A DNA stretch of 64,000 nt from Dechloromonas hortensis (GCF_009469765.1 NZ_SSSQ01000002.1:558001-622000); one strand, 5' to 3'. Counted from the first letter of the stretch, positions 1 through 11,168 are shown. Numbers and translations: made by a program. The notes: generated by a model from the letters alone, not told the origin.

Positions 1-521
1 ACGATGGTCGCCGCGATGATGCCGTGGCTGATTCCCCAAGTGCCCAGGAGCGGGACGGCTGCGAACAAGGGCTTGAAGAGCGGTGGAATCAGCATGGTCA
101 GCGGCCAGATTACCGAAGTGGTGATCAGCCACTGCTTCCACGGCGCCGGCTTCTTCTGGGCCGGGGACGAGGGCGTGAACCAGAACTCGATGCCGGGCTG
201 GATGTGAAAGCGGTCTTCGTGTTCGAAGGCATCGGCAATCTCGGCCAGCAGATCCTGGCGCTCGGTCGAGCCGGTCCAGTGCTCGGCATCGGCGAGGCTG
301 GCAAAACGGATCAGGATCGTATATTCGTTGTGGCCGGGCGTCGGGCGGATGATATGCACGCCCTGATGCCCCGGATAGGCCGCCGCCCGAGCGGCGATGG
401 TGCGCAGCCATTGCTCGTAGCGGCCTAGGGCCTCCGGCCGCACCCGCTGCTGGATATGCAGGGTGACGCTCTCGTCTGACGCTTTGCCGCGTACCGGCAT
501 TGAAGCCACTTCGTCGCTCAT
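1..521 (-). CDS. ABM-domain protein with C-terminal membrane segment, 3' end missing
   Basis: The minus-strand frame is open from position 521 to the window edge, so the C-terminus lies outside. About 173 residues are visible. Residues 17-110 have the pattern of an antibiotic-biosynthesis-monooxygenase (ABM) ferredoxin-like domain (VTLHIQQRV, then YPGHQGVHII and YTILIRFAS). A hydrophobic stretch follows from about residue 130 (WLITTSVIWPLTMLIPPLF). This layout is typical of proteins with an N-terminal ABM domain and C-terminal transmembrane helices. A GGAGGA ribosome site precedes ATGATG at 524/521; the second ATG has the better spacing. It is the last visible gene of a minus-strand set with amidohydrolase, pirin and isochorismatase-like genes. 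The substrate is unknown. Confidence 0.75.
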   Translation of the reverse strand, partial: MSDEVASMPVRGKASDESVTLHIQQRVRPEALGRYEQWLRTIAARAAAYPGHQGVHIIRPTPGHNEYTILIRFASLADAEHWTGSTERQDLLAEIADAFEHEDRFHIQPGIEFWFTPSSPAQKKPAPWKQWLITTSVIWPLTMLIPPLFKPLFAAVPLLGTWGISHGIIAATI

Positions 522-538
522 CATTCCTCCAAATGCCT

Positions 539-2365
539 TCAAAATGCCCAGCACATGCAGCCGCCCAGCCCGTCATGTGGGTGTGGCACCGGGTGTGGGT
601 GGGCCCGGCAGGGCGCTGGCCGGGCGGCGGCGTGATCATACGCGAGCGGGGCGCCGTAGCCACCAAAGGTCGCGACCGGCGACCACTCGGGCAGGACCGG
701 CAGGGCGGGCGGATCGAGTCGCCGGAACTCTTGCGTCGCGTAGACCGGCTTGCCGCCGACGATGGTCAAGACCGATTCCAGCGCCTTGATCTCGGCTTCC
801 GGGATGGCGAAGTAATCGGCCGAGAGCACGCAGAGATCGGCCAACTGGCCGGCGACCAGTCGCCCCTTCTTTTCTGCCTCGCCGGAGAAGCCGGCGCTGC
901 CCACGGTGTACAGGCGGAGCGCCTCTTCACGACGCAGCCGGTTGGCGGCCGGGTAGAGCGCCAGGCCGCCGCAGGTGCGGCCGCTGACCAGCCAGTAGAG
1001 GGCGGCAAACGGGTTGTAGCTGGCGACGCGGGTGGCATCGGTGCCGGCGCCGACCGGGATGCCCAGCTCGAGCATGCGGCGGATCGGCGGCGTGCGTTCG
1101 GCCGCCCGGGCCCCGTAGCGCTCGACGAAATACTCGCCCTGGAACGCCATCCGATGCTGTACGGCAATGCCGCCGCCTAGCGCCCGGACGCGCTCGATAT
1201 TGCGGTCGCTGATCGTTTCGGCATGGTCGAAGAACCAACCCAGCCGGTCGATCGGCACTTCGCGGTGCACCGACTCGAGCACATCGAGAAAGCGGCTGAT
1301 CGATTCGTCGTAGGTGGCGTGCAGCCGGAACGGCCAGTGGTTGGCGGCGAGCAGGCTGACCACCTCGGTGAGTTCGGCTTCCATGACCGCCGGCAGGTCG
1401 GGCCGCGGCTCCAGGAAGTCCTCGAAATCGGCGGCGGAAAAGACCAGCATTTCACCGGCGCCGTTGCTCCGGTAGAAGTCGCTGCCGGCACCGGGTGCGG
1501 TCAACTTCATCCAGCGCGCAAAATCGAGCTTTTCTTCCTTGGGTTTCTGGGTGAACAGGTTGTAGGCGATGCGTACCGTCAGTTCGCCGCGGCGATCGAG
1601 TTCCTCCACCACCTGGTAGTCGTCCGGGTAATTCTGGAAGCCGCCGCCGGCGTCGATGCAACTGGTGACACCGAGCCGGTTGAGTTCGCGCAGGAAATGG
1701 CGGGTCGAGTTGATCTGCTGTTCGAGCGGCAGCTTCGGCCCCTTGGCCAGTGTTGCATAGAGGATCATCGCATTCGGCTTGGCGAGGAGCAGCCCGGTTG
1801 GATGGCCGGCCTTGTCGCGGGCGATCATGCCGCCCGGCGGGTCGGGCGAGTCGCGGGTGTAGCCGACGGCACGCAAGGCCGCCTGGTTGAGCATGGCCTG
1901 GCAGTAGAGATGCAGGATGAAGACGGGGGTGTCGGGTGCTGCCGCGTTGAGTTCTTCCAGCGTCGGCAGGCGGCGTTCGGCAAACTGGAATTCGCTCCAG
2001 CCGCCGACGACGCGCACCCATTGCCCGGGCGGCGTGCGCTGGGCCTGCTCTCTGAGCATCTGCAGCGCCAGGGTAAGCGAGGGCACGCCGTCCCAGCGCA
2101 ATTCGAGGTTGTAATTGAGGCCACCGCGGATCAGGTGCAGGTGCGAATCGTTGAGGCCGGGGATGGCCGTGCGCCGGCCGAGATCGACGACCTCGGTCAG
2201 CGGACCGCGGTGACCCATGATTTCGCTGTCGTCGCCGCTCGCCTGGATCAGGCCGGCGCCGATGGCCAGGGCGGAAACGAAAGGCTGGGTCGGGTCGTTG
2301 GTGGCGATCCGGCCGTTGTGGAGGATGAGATCAGCCGCTGCCTGATCGTTGGTGATTTTCGCCAT
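539..2365 (-). CDS. YtcJ-type metal-dependent amidohydrolase
   Basis: 608 residues, the usual length for the YtcJ/amidohydrolase-3 family. These are cytoplasmic TIM-barrel hydrolases that act on amide or ester bonds of unassigned substrates. The metal-binding HxH sits in PGLNDSHLHL near residue 70. Later metal and catalytic residues are in WFFDHAET, in the histidine of AVQHRMAF, and in the aspartate of GAGTDATR. I chose the ATG at 2365 because AGGAGG lies seven bases upstream; 16 further in-frame codons upstream look like read-through. The C-terminus has an odd His- and Cys-containing tail (HPHDGLGGCMCWAF). It lies 44 bases after the pirin gene and 17 bases before the ABM gene, so it is probably co-transcribed with both. 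Confidence 0.88.
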   Translation of the reverse strand: MAKITNDQAAADLILHNGRIATNDPTQPFVSALAIGAGLIQASGDDSEIMGHRGPLTEVVDLGRRTAIPGLNDSHLHLIRGGLNYNLELRWDGVPSLTLALQMLREQAQRTPPGQWVRVVGGWSEFQFAERRLPTLEELNAAAPDTPVFILHLYCQAMLNQAALRAVGYTRDSPDPPGGMIARDKAGHPTGLLLAKPNAMILYATLAKGPKLPLEQQINSTRHFLRELNRLGVTSCIDAGGGFQNYPDDYQVVEELDRRGELTVRIAYNLFTQKPKEEKLDFARWMKLTAPGAGSDFYRSNGAGEMLVFSAADFEDFLEPRPDLPAVMEAELTEVVSLLAANHWPFRLHATYDESISRFLDVLESVHREVPIDRLGWFFDHAETISDRNIERVRALGGGIAVQHRMAFQGEYFVERYGARAAERTPPIRRMLELGIPVGAGTDATRVASYNPFAALYWLVSGRTCGGLALYPAANRLRREEALRLYTVGSAGFSGEAEKKGRLVAGQLADLCVLSADYFAIPEAEIKALESVLTIVGGKPVYATQEFRRLDPPALPVLPEWSPVATFGGYGAPLAYDHAAARPAPCRAHPHPVPHPHDGLGGCMCWAF

Positions 2366-2409
2366 GCTGCCTCCTGCGTCGGGTTTGACGGCCGTTCGGC
2401 CGTCAGGGC

Positions 2410-3108
<699 letters not shown>

Positions 3109-3155
3109 GGCAACCTCGATGGGGTGATAGGTGGTGGGCGTCGGGCAGGGGGGCT

Positions 3156-3809
3156 TCAGTGGGCTTCGCTGCCGCCGAACATCGATTTGGCGTAGATCAG
3201 GCCGAGGCCATAACTGCCGCCATGGGCAATCGAGGTGGCGACCGTTGCGTCGTAGGTTTCGCCGCGCGCCCAGTCGCGTTGCAGTTCGAGCAGGTACTGC
3301 AGCGCCGTCATCGGCCGCACGCCGGCCTGGATCATGCGTTCCATGGCGCGCTGATGGGCCTCGTCCGAGACATCGCCACAGGCATCGGCGATGACATAAA
3401 CCTCGAAACCCTGATCGAGTGCCGACAGTGTCGGGCCGACGATGCAGACCGAGGTCCATAGCCCGGCGAAGACGATCTTGGCCTTGCCGATCTGATTGAC
3501 CCGCTCGGCAATCCGCGCGTCCTCCCAGGTGTTCATCGTCGTCCGGTCGATCACCGGGGCGTCGGCGAAGACCGCCTTGATTTCATCGAACATCGGTCCG
3601 GAAAAGGATTTTTCGGCGACCGTGGTCAGGATGGTCGGCACCTTGAATTCGTCGGCCGCCTTGGCGACCAGCGCGGCGTTGTTGCGCAGCGTGATGGCGT
3701 CGATCGATTTGGTGGCAAAGGCCATCTGCGACTGGTGATCGATCATGATCAGCAGGTGGTTGCTCGGGTTGAGGAGGGTTTTTCCCGGGGTCGGCGTGGC
3801 TTGGGGCAT
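3156..3809 (-). CDS. Isochorismatase-like hydrolase (YcaC type)
   Basis: 217 residues of the cysteine-hydrolase superfamily. The expected residues are visible: Asp in [12 protein letters not shown], a Lys in TVAEKSFSG, and the nucleophilic Cys in [13 protein letters not shown]. The overall pattern ([37 protein letters not shown]) matches YcaC-like hydrolases of unknown substrate. AAGGAGA precedes two in-frame ATGs; the one at 3809 ([10 protein letters not shown]) has the better spacing than 3815. It is the first gene of the minus-strand set and is divergent from the HxlR regulator at 3920, which probably controls it. Confidence 0.88.
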   Translation of the reverse strand: MPQATPTPGKTLLNPSNHLLIMIDHQSQMAFATKSIDAITLRNNAALVAKAADEFKVPTILTTVAEKSFSGPMFDEIKAVFADAPVIDRTTMNTWEDARIAERVNQIGKAKIVFAGLWTSVCIVGPTLSALDQGFEVYVIADACGDVSDEAHQRAMERMIQAGVRPMTALQYLLELQRDWARGETYDATVATSIAHGGSYGLGLIYAKSMFGGSEAH

Positions 3810-3919
3810 GGTCATTCTCCTTCGCTTGTGGAACACTCGTTGTGAGTGCGAGCCCCCAGTCTAGTTGCAAGAATTTTTATTAAAAGTAGGTTCCTGACGG
3901 TAACTATTAGCCATCCATC
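3810..3919. promoter_or_regulatory. Divergent control region, hydrolase/HxlR
   Basis: 110 bases between two divergent starts. It holds a short inverted repeat CACTC-N5-GAGTG at 3834-3848, close to the hydrolase start. An AT-rich stretch follows, then an imperfect dyad around 3886-3911 (AGTAGGTTCC...GGTAACTATT) of the size HxlR regulators bind. Which dyad is the operator is inference. Confidence 0.4.
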
Positions 3920-4282
3920 ATGCCCTTGCGACCCAAACCGGCGATCCAGCCGCCGCTGCCCCATGACTGCCCGCTGGAAGATGTGCTGGGCCTGCTGGCC
4001 GGTGCGTGGACCGTGCAGATTCTGTGGTTCCTGCGCGCCGGCCCGCGCCGCTTCGGCGACCTGCGCCGGGATCTGGCGCGGGTGTCGACCAAGGTGCTGA
4101 CCAATCGCCTGCGCGTCATGCAGGCGCACGGTCTGCTCGTGCGCCAGGTTCTGCCCAGCAATCCGCCGCAGGTCGAATATTCCCTGACCGCGTTGAGCCG
4201 GGAACTGGAGCCGGTCCTCAACAGCATGGAAGCGGTCGCCCGGCGCCTGAAGCAGCACCGCCCGCCGCGTCAGGAAGGCTAA
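3920..4282 (+). CDS. HxlR family winged-helix regulator
   Basis: 120 residues, a typical HxlR length. It shows the family order: CPLEDVLGLLAGAWTVQILWFL, RRFGDLRRDL, VSTKVLTNRLRVMQAHGLLVR and VEYSLTALSRELEPVLN. A cysteine near residue 17 precedes the first helix, the position used for redox or electrophile sensing in several HxlR members. It is transcribed away from the hydrolase/pirin/amidohydrolase set and is the obvious candidate to regulate it and itself. The inducer is unknown. Confidence 0.9.
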   Translation: MPLRPKPAIQPPLPHDCPLEDVLGLLAGAWTVQILWFLRAGPRRFGDLRRDLARVSTKVLTNRLRVMQAHGLLVRQVLPSNPPQVEYSLTALSRELEPVLNSMEAVARRLKQHRPPRQEG

Positions 4283-4371
4283 GCGGACTGCCGCCGACTT
4301 TCCTGGCGGGCACTAATTGCCGGCCCTGCGGTCTTTACCGGAGTGCGAATACGGGGATCGGGGAGAACACG

Positions 4372-4950
4372 ATGGGCAAGGGGCGTTTGGAAGCATTCAG
4401 CGATGGCGTTCTTGCCATCATCATCACCATCATGGTGCTTGAGTTGAAGGTGCCGCATGGCGAGCAGATCGAGGCGCTGGCCCCTTTGGTTCCGGTCTTT
4501 TTCAGTTATGTGCTGAGCTTCGTCTACGTCGGCATCTACTGGAACAACCATCACCACATGCTGCACACGGCGCACAGCGTCACCGGGCCGATCCTGTGGG
4601 CCAACCTGCACCTGCTGTTCTGGCTCTCGCTGTTTCCCTTCGTCACCGGCTGGATGGGGGAGAACCACTTCGCGGCCATGCCGTCGGCCGTCTATGGCGT
4701 GGTGCTATTCATGGCGGCGGTGGCTTACTGGATCCTGGAGCAGACCATCATCGCGGCGCAGGGCAGCGCTTCCCTGTTGCGGGAAGCTTTGGGCAGCGAC
4801 TGGAAGGGGAAGGCTTCGCCGGTGGCTTACGCCATCGGTGTGTTGCTGGCTTTCTGGTCACCATCGCTGGCGCAGGCCATGTACGTCCTGGTCGCCTTGA
4901 TCTGGCTCATTCCGGACCGCCGCATCGAGAAAGCGCTGGCCGGCAATTAA
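4372..4950 (+). CDS. TMEM175/DUF1211 family membrane channel
   Basis: 192 residues with the family signature RLEAFSDGVLAIIITI at the N-terminus. Further transmembrane helices include VPVFFSYVLSFVYVGIYW, WANLHLLFWLSLFPFVTGW, AVYGVVLFMAAVAYWIL and the C-terminal pair. Bacterial TMEM175 proteins are potassium-selective channels that assemble as tetramers. The start is the ATG at 4372 behind GGGGAGAAC; the frame is open far upstream but that part is a shadow of the HxlR gene. No clear functional link to the neighbouring urease operon. Confidence 0.87.
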   Translation: MGKGRLEAFSDGVLAIIITIMVLELKVPHGEQIEALAPLVPVFFSYVLSFVYVGIYWNNHHHMLHTAHSVTGPILWANLHLLFWLSLFPFVTGWMGENHFAAMPSAVYGVVLFMAAVAYWILEQTIIAAQGSASLLREALGSDWKGKASPVAYAIGVLLAFWSPSLAQAMYVLVALIWLIPDRRIEKALAGN

Positions 4951-5123
4951 GGCCGGGCTGCTTGAAGTGCGTTTGGCGGTGTGCTGGTCCGCCATGCTGC
5001 GAAATTCGTTGGTCGCCCCCTGCGACATGTCGACCGTCGGCAGGCCGCCCATTTCCTTCGAAACGCCCTCCCTGCGTACTCTTGCGTATTCCCATCGCTC
5101 GGCCTTCTCGCCATAATCGCCGC

Positions 5124-5978
5124 ATGAATTCGCGCCTTCCCCTGACTTTGCCAAGCTGGCATGCCTCGTTGCACCTGGCTTTCGCCTGCGCTGGTGAACG
5201 CACCGTGCTGCGTGAAAATCGCCATCAGGGGCCGTTGCGCGTGCAGAAGGCGCTTTACCCGGAAGGCGAGACGGTTTGCCAGGCCATCCTGTTGCACCCG
5301 CCATCGGGCATCGCCGGTGGCGATCATCTGAATATTTCGGCCGTGGTCGGCGCCGGGGCGCACGCTCAACTGACGACGCCGGGCGCCGGCAAGTGGTATC
5401 GCTCGGCCGGGGCGGAAGCGTCGCAGAAGATTGCCTGGACGGTGGAAGAGGGCGCCACACTGGAATGGTTGCCGCAGGAGACCATCGTTTTCGACGGGGC
5501 GCGTGCGCGGATGGAAACCCGCGTTGCGCTGGCTGAAGACAGCCGTTACCTCGGCTGGGACATTCTCTGCCTCGGCCGGGCGGCGGCAGGCGAGCGTTTC
5601 GAGCACGGCCGTTTTGACCTGTTTTACCGGGTCGACCGCCGGAGTGGCGATTCAAGCCGGCCGCTTTGGCTGGAGCGCGGCGGTTTTTCCGGTAACGACG
5701 CCATGCTGCACAGTCCGGCCGGCTGGGCCGGGGCGACAGTGTGCGGCACGCTGCTCGCCGCCTTCCCGCATACCCCTGAAGTGCTGGCCGCCTGCCGCGA
5801 ACTGGTGCCGGCCGATGCCGCCAGCCACGCGCTGACCGCCTTGCCCGGCCTGCTCGTCGCCCGCTATCTCGGCGACAACAGCGAGGCGGCCCGCCTGTGG
5901 TTCACCGACCTGTGGGCGATCCTGCGCCCTGCTTGCTGCGGTCGACCGGCGGTAAGCCCAAGAATCTGGAATACCTGA
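5124..5978 (+). CDS. ureD: Urease accessory protein UreD
   Basis: 284 residues. UreD scaffolds the UreD-F-G complex on apo-urease during nickel insertion. Family marks are [64 protein letters not shown] and the C-terminal [10 protein letters not shown]. The start is the ATG at 5124, where family similarity begins. The frame is open for more than 500 bases upstream, but that part shadows the TMEM175 gene. It opens the operon ureDABCEFG, and ureA follows after 10 bases. No nickel permease or urea transporter gene is seen in the window. Confidence 0.95.
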   Translation: MNSRLPLTLPSWHASLHLAFACAGERTVLRENRHQGPLRVQKALYPEGETVCQAILLHPPSGIAGGDHLNISAVVGAGAHAQLTTPGAGKWYRSAGAEASQKIAWTVEEGATLEWLPQETIVFDGARARMETRVALAEDSRYLGWDILCLGRAAAGERFEHGRFDLFYRVDRRSGDSSRPLWLERGGFSGNDAMLHSPAGWAGATVCGTLLAAFPHTPEVLAACRELVPADAASHALTALPGLLVARYLGDNSEAARLWFTDLWAILRPACCGRPAVSPRIWNT

Positions 5979-5988
5979 AGGAGTCTTC

Positions 5989-6291
5989 ATGGAACTGACA
6001 CCAAGAGAAAAAGACAAGCTGCTGATCTTCACCGCCGGCCTGCTCGCCGAACGGCGCCTGGCCAAAGGCCTGAAGCTCAACTACCCGGAAGCCGTGGCGC
6101 TGATCACCTGCGCCATCATGGAAGGCGCCCGCGAAGGCAAGACCGTCGCCGAGCTGATGCACGCCGGCACGCAGGTCCTGAGCCGCGCCGACGTCATGGA
6201 CGGCATCGCCGAGCTGATCCCGGAAATCCAGGTTGAAGCGACCTTCCCGGACGGCACCAAGCTGGTCACCGTGCATAACCCGATTGTTTGA
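5989..6291 (+). CDS. ureA: Urease gamma subunit
   Basis: 100 residues, full length for the separate bacterial gamma subunit. The signature [23 protein letters not shown] opens the protein, followed by [24 protein letters not shown] and [22 protein letters not shown], the standard C-terminus. It forms the (alpha-beta-gamma)3 urease with UreB and UreC, which hydrolyses urea to ammonia and carbamate. AAGGAG lies upstream of the ATG. The next gene follows after nine bases. Confidence 0.97.
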   Translation: MELTPREKDKLLIFTAGLLAERRLAKGLKLNYPEAVALITCAIMEGAREGKTVAELMHAGTQVLSRADVMDGIAELIPEIQVEATFPDGTKLVTVHNPIV

Positions 6292-6300
6292 GGAGCTGAC

Positions 6301-6606
6301 ATGATCCCCGGAGAACTCCTCGCCGAACCCGGCGAACTCGAACTCAATGCCGGCCGGCCGACCATCACGCTGGTCGTCGCCAATACCGGTGACCGGCCGA
6401 TCCAGGTCGGCTCGCACTACCACTTTCACGAAACCAATGCCGGTCTGAGCTTCGACCGCGAAGCGGCGCGCGGCTTCCGCCTCGACATCGCCGCCGGTAC
6501 CGCCGTGCGCTTCGAGCCGGGTCAGACGCGCACCGTGCAACTGGTCGCGCTGGCTGGTGACCGCAAGGTCTATGGTTTCCGTGGCCTGATTCAGGGAGCA
6601 CTGTGA
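6301..6606 (+). CDS. ureB: Urease beta subunit
   Basis: 101 residues. It shows [19 protein letters not shown], the conserved [21 protein letters not shown] and [23 protein letters not shown] near the C-terminus, all typical of UreB. It is a structural subunit that packs against UreC. The stop codon overlaps the ureC ATG by one base, so translation is coupled. GAGGAG precedes the start. Confidence 0.97.
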   Translation: MIPGELLAEPGELELNAGRPTITLVVANTGDRPIQVGSHYHFHETNAGLSFDREAARGFRLDIAAGTAVRFEPGQTRTVQLVALAGDRKVYGFRGLIQGAL

Positions 6607-8312
6607 TGAGTACGAAAATTTCCCGTCAGGCCTATGCCGAAATGTTCGGCCCGACCACCGGCGACCGTCTCCGTCTCGCCGACACCGACCTCATCATCGA
6701 GGTCGAGAAGGACCACACGATCTACGGCGAGGAAGTGAAATTCGGCGGCGGCAAGGTCATCCGCGACGGCATGGGCCAGGGCCAGCGCGTCTCGGCCGAA
6801 ACCGTCGATACCGTGATCACCAACGCGCTGATCGTCGACGCGGTCACCGGCATCATCAAGGCCGACATCGGTCTCAAGGACGGCCGCATCGCAGCCATCG
6901 GCAAGGCCGGCAACCCGGACATCCAGCCCGGCGTGACCATCGTCATCGGCCCCGGCACCGAAGTCATCGCCGGCGAAGGCATGATCGTCACGGCCGGCGG
7001 CATCGACAGCCACATCCATTTCATCTGCCCGCAGCAGATCGACGAGGCCTTGTATTCGGGCGTGACGACGATGATCGGCGGCGGCACCGGGCCGGCCACC
7101 GGCACCTTTGCCACGACCTGCACGCCGGGACCGTGGCACATCCACCGCATGCTGGAAGCGGCCGATGCCTTCCCGATGAATCTCGGCTTTCTCGGCAAGG
7201 GCAACGCCAGCCTGCCGGAAGCCCTGCGCGAGCAGGTTGCGGCCGGCGCCATGGGCTTGAAATTACACGAAGACTGGGGCACGACACCGGCCGCCATCGA
7301 CTGCTGCCTGACGGTGGCCGACGAGATGGACGTGCAGGTCGCCATCCACTCCGACACCCTCAACGAATCGGGCTTCGTCGAAGCGACGCTGGGCGCCTTC
7401 AAGGGCCGCACCATCCACACCTTCCACACCGAAGGCGCCGGCGGCGGCCACGCCCCGGACATCATCAAGGCGGCCGGGCTGCCTAATGTGCTGCCCAGTT
7501 CGACCAACCCGACCATGCCCTACACGGTGAATACCATCGACGAGCATCTCGACATGTTGATGGTCTGTCACCACCTCGACCCGAGCATCGCCGAGGACAT
7601 CGCGTTTGCGGAGAGCCGCATTCGCCGCGAAACCATCGCCGCCGAAGACATCCTGCACGACCTCGGCGCCTTCTCGATGATGAGCTCCGACTCGCAGGCC
7701 ATGGGCCGCGTCGGCGAAGTCATCATCCGCACCTGGCAGGCGGCGCACAAGATGAAGCTGCAACGCGGCGCCTTGCCGGAAGACAGCGCCCGCAACGACA
7801 ACTTCCGCGTCAAACGCTACATCGCCAAGTACACCATCAATCCGGCGCTGACCCACGGCATTGCCCATACCGTCGGCTCCATCGAAGTCGACAAGCTGGC
7901 CGACCTGGTACTTTGGAAGCCGGCCTTCTTCGGCGTCAAGCCGAGCCTGATCCTCAAGGGGGGCATGATCGCTGCCGCCGCGATGGGCGACCCCAACGCC
8001 TCGATCCCGACGCCGCAGCCGGTGCATTACCGGCCGATGTTCGGCAGCTTCGGCAAGGCGCTGAAGACCTCGGTGACCTTCGTCTCGCAGGCGGCGCTGA
8101 ACAATCCGGCGGTCAACGCGCTGCAACTGCAAAAACCGCTGGTTGCCGTGTCCGGCACGCGCACGCTGAAGAAGTCGGACATGGTGCACAACGGCGCCAC
8201 GCCGGAGATCACCGTCGATCCCGAAACCTACGTCGTCAAGGCCGACGGCGTGCATCTGGTCTGCGAGCCGGCGACCGAATTGCCGCTGGCCCAACGCTAC
8301 TTCCTTTTCTGA
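6606..8312 (+). CDS. ureC: Urease alpha (catalytic) subunit
   Basis: 568 residues, standard length. It carries the dinickel site: [14 protein letters not shown] supplies two His, [10 protein letters not shown] has the Lys (about residue 219) that is carbamylated to bridge the nickels, and [10 protein letters not shown] and [15 protein letters not shown] supply further ligands. The mobile flap is [20 protein letters not shown] with the catalytic His. The protein ends in YFLF as usual. I start at the ATG at 6606, overlapping the ureB stop; an in-frame GTG lies one codon earlier. No missing residue was seen, so an active enzyme is expected. Confidence 0.98.
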   Translation: MSTKISRQAYAEMFGPTTGDRLRLADTDLIIEVEKDHTIYGEEVKFGGGKVIRDGMGQGQRVSAETVDTVITNALIVDAVTGIIKADIGLKDGRIAAIGKAGNPDIQPGVTIVIGPGTEVIAGEGMIVTAGGIDSHIHFICPQQIDEALYSGVTTMIGGGTGPATGTFATTCTPGPWHIHRMLEAADAFPMNLGFLGKGNASLPEALREQVAAGAMGLKLHEDWGTTPAAIDCCLTVADEMDVQVAIHSDTLNESGFVEATLGAFKGRTIHTFHTEGAGGGHAPDIIKAAGLPNVLPSSTNPTMPYTVNTIDEHLDMLMVCHHLDPSIAEDIAFAESRIRRETIAAEDILHDLGAFSMMSSDSQAMGRVGEVIIRTWQAAHKMKLQRGALPEDSARNDNFRVKRYIAKYTINPALTHGIAHTVGSIEVDKLADLVLWKPAFFGVKPSLILKGGMIAAAAMGDPNASIPTPQPVHYRPMFGSFGKALKTSVTFVSQAALNNPAVNALQLQKPLVAVSGTRTLKKSDMVHNGATPEITVDPETYVVKADGVHLVCEPATELPLAQRYFLF

Positions 8313-8313
8313 C

Positions 8314-8847
8314 ATGCTGATCCTCAACCGACGCACCCTAGCCCCTGCCACCGACTCGGTAGCGCTTGCCTACGACGAACGCAAGCGCAGCCGCCTCAAG
8401 GTCCGGCTGGCCTCCGGCTTGGAGGCCGGCATCTTCCTCGAACGCGGCGACCATCTGCACGGCGGCGACAAGCTGCTGGCGGAGGAGGGAAGTGCTGTCG
8501 TCGAAATCCTTGCCGCGCCGGAAAAGCTGATCGAGGCGGTGGCCGACAGTCCGTTGCTCTTCGCCCGTGCCGCTTACCACCTCGGCAATCGCCACGTGCC
8601 GGTGCAGATCCTGCCGACCGATAACGGCGGCAAGCTGCGTTTCCAGACCGACCACGTGCTGGCCGAGATGGTGAAAGGTCTCGGCTGTACGGTCAGCGAG
8701 GCCGAAGCGCCGTTCCAGCCGGAATCCGGCGCCTACGGCGGTGGCCATCGGCATGGCGATGCGGCCGACGAGGCACCGGATTTGCACGACCCCGGCCACG
8801 GCCCGCACCGCTCCGTACCGAAAATCCACGAGTTCAAGCCGCGTTGA
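8314..8847 (+). CDS. ureE: Urease accessory nickel chaperone UreE
   Basis: 177 residues. UreE delivers Ni2+ to the UreD-F-G-urease assembly. Visible are the N-terminal domain (SRLKVRLASGLEAGIFLERG) and the metal-binding central domain (RAAYHLGNRHVPVQI, LRFQTDHVLAEMV). The C-terminal tail has about nine His in the last 40 residues (GGGHRHGD, LHDPGHGPHR), a nickel-storage feature of His-rich UreE proteins. The gene starts one base after the ureC stop and overlaps ureF by four bases. Confidence 0.95.
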   Translation: MLILNRRTLAPATDSVALAYDERKRSRLKVRLASGLEAGIFLERGDHLHGGDKLLAEEGSAVVEILAAPEKLIEAVADSPLLFARAAYHLGNRHVPVQILPTDNGGKLRFQTDHVLAEMVKGLGCTVSEAEAPFQPESGAYGGGHRHGDAADEAPDLHDPGHGPHRSVPKIHEFKPR

Positions 8848-9530
8848 GCAGCAGTCTGCAACTCGCCCGCCTGCTGCAACTGGCCAGTCCGGCGCTGCCG
8901 GTCGGCGCCTACACCTATTCGCAGGGCCTGGAGTGGGCGGTCGAATCCGGCGTTATCCTCGACGAAGCGAGTGCCGGACGCTGGATCGGTGACCTGCTCC
9001 AACACGGTATCGGCCGCTACGAGGCGCCGCTGGTTTTTGCCCTGATGACAGCGTGGACCGCAGGAAACGTGACCGAAATCGCCCGCCTAAACGAAGAGTT
9101 CCTGGCCAGTCGCGAGTCCGCCGAACTGCGCGCCGAAACGGCACAGATGGGCTTTTCGCTGCACCGGCTGGTCCGCGACTTGCGCGATCCCGGTTTGTCG
9201 GACGTCGAAAGTACGTTGGCCGGGCTCGGTGAAATCGCCTTCCCGACTGGCTGGGCCGGCCTTGCCGCCTATTGGCAGATCGAGCCGGAAGCGGCGGTTG
9301 CTGCCTACCTGTGGTCGTGGGCCGAAAATCAGGTGATGGCGGCGCTGAAAGCCGTGCCGCTCGGCCAGGCCGCCGGTCAGCGTCTCCTGGCCAGTTTGGG
9401 GGCGGCGATCCCGAGTGCTGCGGTCGACGCCCTGAAATTGCCCGAAACCGAATGGTCCAACTTCACGCCGGCCTTCGCCATCGCCTCGGCCCGGCACGAA
9501 ACCCAATATTCCCGTTTATTCAGATCGTAA
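8844..9530 (+). CDS. ureF: Urease accessory protein UreF
   Basis: 228 residues, all-helical, bridging UreD and UreG in the activation complex. Family marks are [26 protein letters not shown] near the N-terminus, [14 protein letters not shown] in the middle and the C-terminal [18 protein letters not shown]. The best start is a TTG at 8844 that overlaps the ureE stop (TTGA); the first ATG in frame lies far inside the conserved region. The rare start codon with a four-base overlap suggests coupled, limited translation. Confidence 0.94.
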   Translation: MSSSLQLARLLQLASPALPVGAYTYSQGLEWAVESGVILDEASAGRWIGDLLQHGIGRYEAPLVFALMTAWTAGNVTEIARLNEEFLASRESAELRAETAQMGFSLHRLVRDLRDPGLSDVESTLAGLGEIAFPTGWAGLAAYWQIEPEAAVAAYLWSWAENQVMAALKAVPLGQAAGQRLLASLGAAIPSAAVDALKLPETEWSNFTPAFAIASARHETQYSRLFRS

Positions 9531-9534
9531 AAAC

Positions 9535-10152
<618 letters not shown>

Positions 10153-10163
10153 GCACCCACCGC

Positions 10164-10180
10164 TGGCGGGCAAACCGCCA
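10164..10180. terminator. Small hairpin after ureG
   Basis: TGGCGG-GCAAA-CCGCCA, a six-base-pair perfect stem 12 bases after the ureG stop. There is no following T-run, so it is at best a weak end point for the urease transcript. Confidence 0.3.
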
Positions 10181-10187
10181 AAAATGC

Positions 10188-10203
10188 TGTAGGAAACCCG
10201 ACA
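10188..10203 (+). promoter_or_regulatory. NifA upstream activator site (SIR2 operon)
   Basis: TGT-AGGAAACCCG-ACA matches the NifA consensus TGT-N10-ACA exactly. Its centre is about 85 bases before the predicted transcription start at 10280, the usual spacing. The inner bases are less palindromic than at the other nif sites in the window. Confidence 0.7.
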
Positions 10204-10253
10204 ATGGCCCACAGGTGCGCGCCGAAAGGCCCACCAGTGCAGGCTTTCGTCTC

Positions 10254-10269
10254 GGGCGTGGAATTTGCT
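10254..10269 (+). promoter_or_regulatory. Sigma-54 promoter of the SIR2-like operon
   Basis: GGGCGTGGAATTTGCT: GG and GC separated by exactly ten bases, with a perfect TTGCT at -12 and a weaker -24 element (GGGCGT for TGGCAC). The predicted start near 10280 gives a 25-base leader to the ATG at 10305. Confidence 0.65.
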
Positions 10270-10304
10270 GTGAGGGGTCCGTACCCCACTTCAGAGCAAA
10301 CAAC

Positions 10305-11141
10305 ATGACCCCAGAACTGCGTGCTTCGCTGATTGCAGGCCTCAAGGACGGCAGCATCGTTCCCTACCTTGGCCCGGGCGTCCTGGCCGACGTCAAGAAT
10401 GCCGCCACCGGCGCCCCGATTCCCGCCGACAGCAATTCGCTGATCTATGCGATGAACGACGGCAAGCCGATGGCGCCGAAGCTTATGTACGAATTCCCGC
10501 GCGCCGCGATGAATGTCGAACTGAAGCGCGGGCGCAGCGCCGTCACCAAGTTCCTGACCCGCACCTACGGCGACACCGCCTGGACGCGCGGCGCGGTGCA
10601 CGACTGGCTCAAGGAAATCTGTCCGCACTACGTCATCGACATCAACCGCGATACGCAACTGCAGGACTCCTACGCCGCCGTCCCGCACAACCTGATCGTC
10701 GGCATCGCCCGCCTCGGCGGCACCGATTTCCGCTACAAGCTGTATTTCTGGGACGGCACGGCCTACCAGAAAACCGATGCCGTCAATCCGGCCATCCCGG
10801 TGCTCTTCAAGCCGATGGGCACGCCGAAGCCGGAACCGACCTACATCGCCTCCGATGCCGATTACGTCGATTTCATCACCGAGCTGATGGGCGGCTTTTC
10901 CATTCCGCCGGCCGTCAAGGAACTGCGCAAGGGCAAGCAATACCTGCTGATGGGCCTGCGCCTGAACCGCGACACCGAGCGCATGGTGATGGCCGACATC
11001 ATCTACAGCGCCAGCCAGCCTGCCGGCTGGGTCTTCATCAGCGAGCCGACCGAAAAGGAAAAGCGCTACTGCAAGAAGATCGGCCTGCAAATCATCGACG
11101 CTGACGTCTTCGAATTCATTGGCGCGGCACAGCCGGCCTGA
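10305..11141 (+). CDS. SIR2-like domain protein of unknown function in the nif region
   Basis: 278 residues. It resembles the SIR2_2 group of NAD-binding proteins. A glycine-rich nucleotide loop, GSIVPYLGPGVL, is near residue 16; YVIDINRDTQLQ holds an Asn-x-Asp pair; IPVLFKPMGTP stands where sirtuins have a His-Gly; then come TYIASDADYVDFITEL and QYLLMGLRLNRDTERM. The usual catalytic His appears to be Met here, so deacylase or NADase activity is uncertain. The start at 10305 is favoured by the sigma-54 promoter; 30 in-frame codons upstream would overlap that promoter. It leads an operon with an unknown protein and a hemerythrin. Its nif regulation is inferred from the sites upstream. Confidence 0.7.
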   Translation: MTPELRASLIAGLKDGSIVPYLGPGVLADVKNAATGAPIPADSNSLIYAMNDGKPMAPKLMYEFPRAAMNVELKRGRSAVTKFLTRTYGDTAWTRGAVHDWLKEICPHYVIDINRDTQLQDSYAAVPHNLIVGIARLGGTDFRYKLYFWDGTAYQKTDAVNPAIPVLFKPMGTPKPEPTYIASDADYVDFITELMGGFSIPPAVKELRKGKQYLLMGLRLNRDTERMVMADIIYSASQPAGWVFISEPTEKEKRYCKKIGLQIIDADVFEFIGAAQPA

Positions 11142-11168
11142 ACCATCCATAAAACAGGGAGTAAAACC

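Noticed and set aside
4..428. Plus-strand open frames at the left edge
   Set aside because: They lie opposite the ABM-domain gene, which has a ribosome site and coherent domain sequence on the minus strand.
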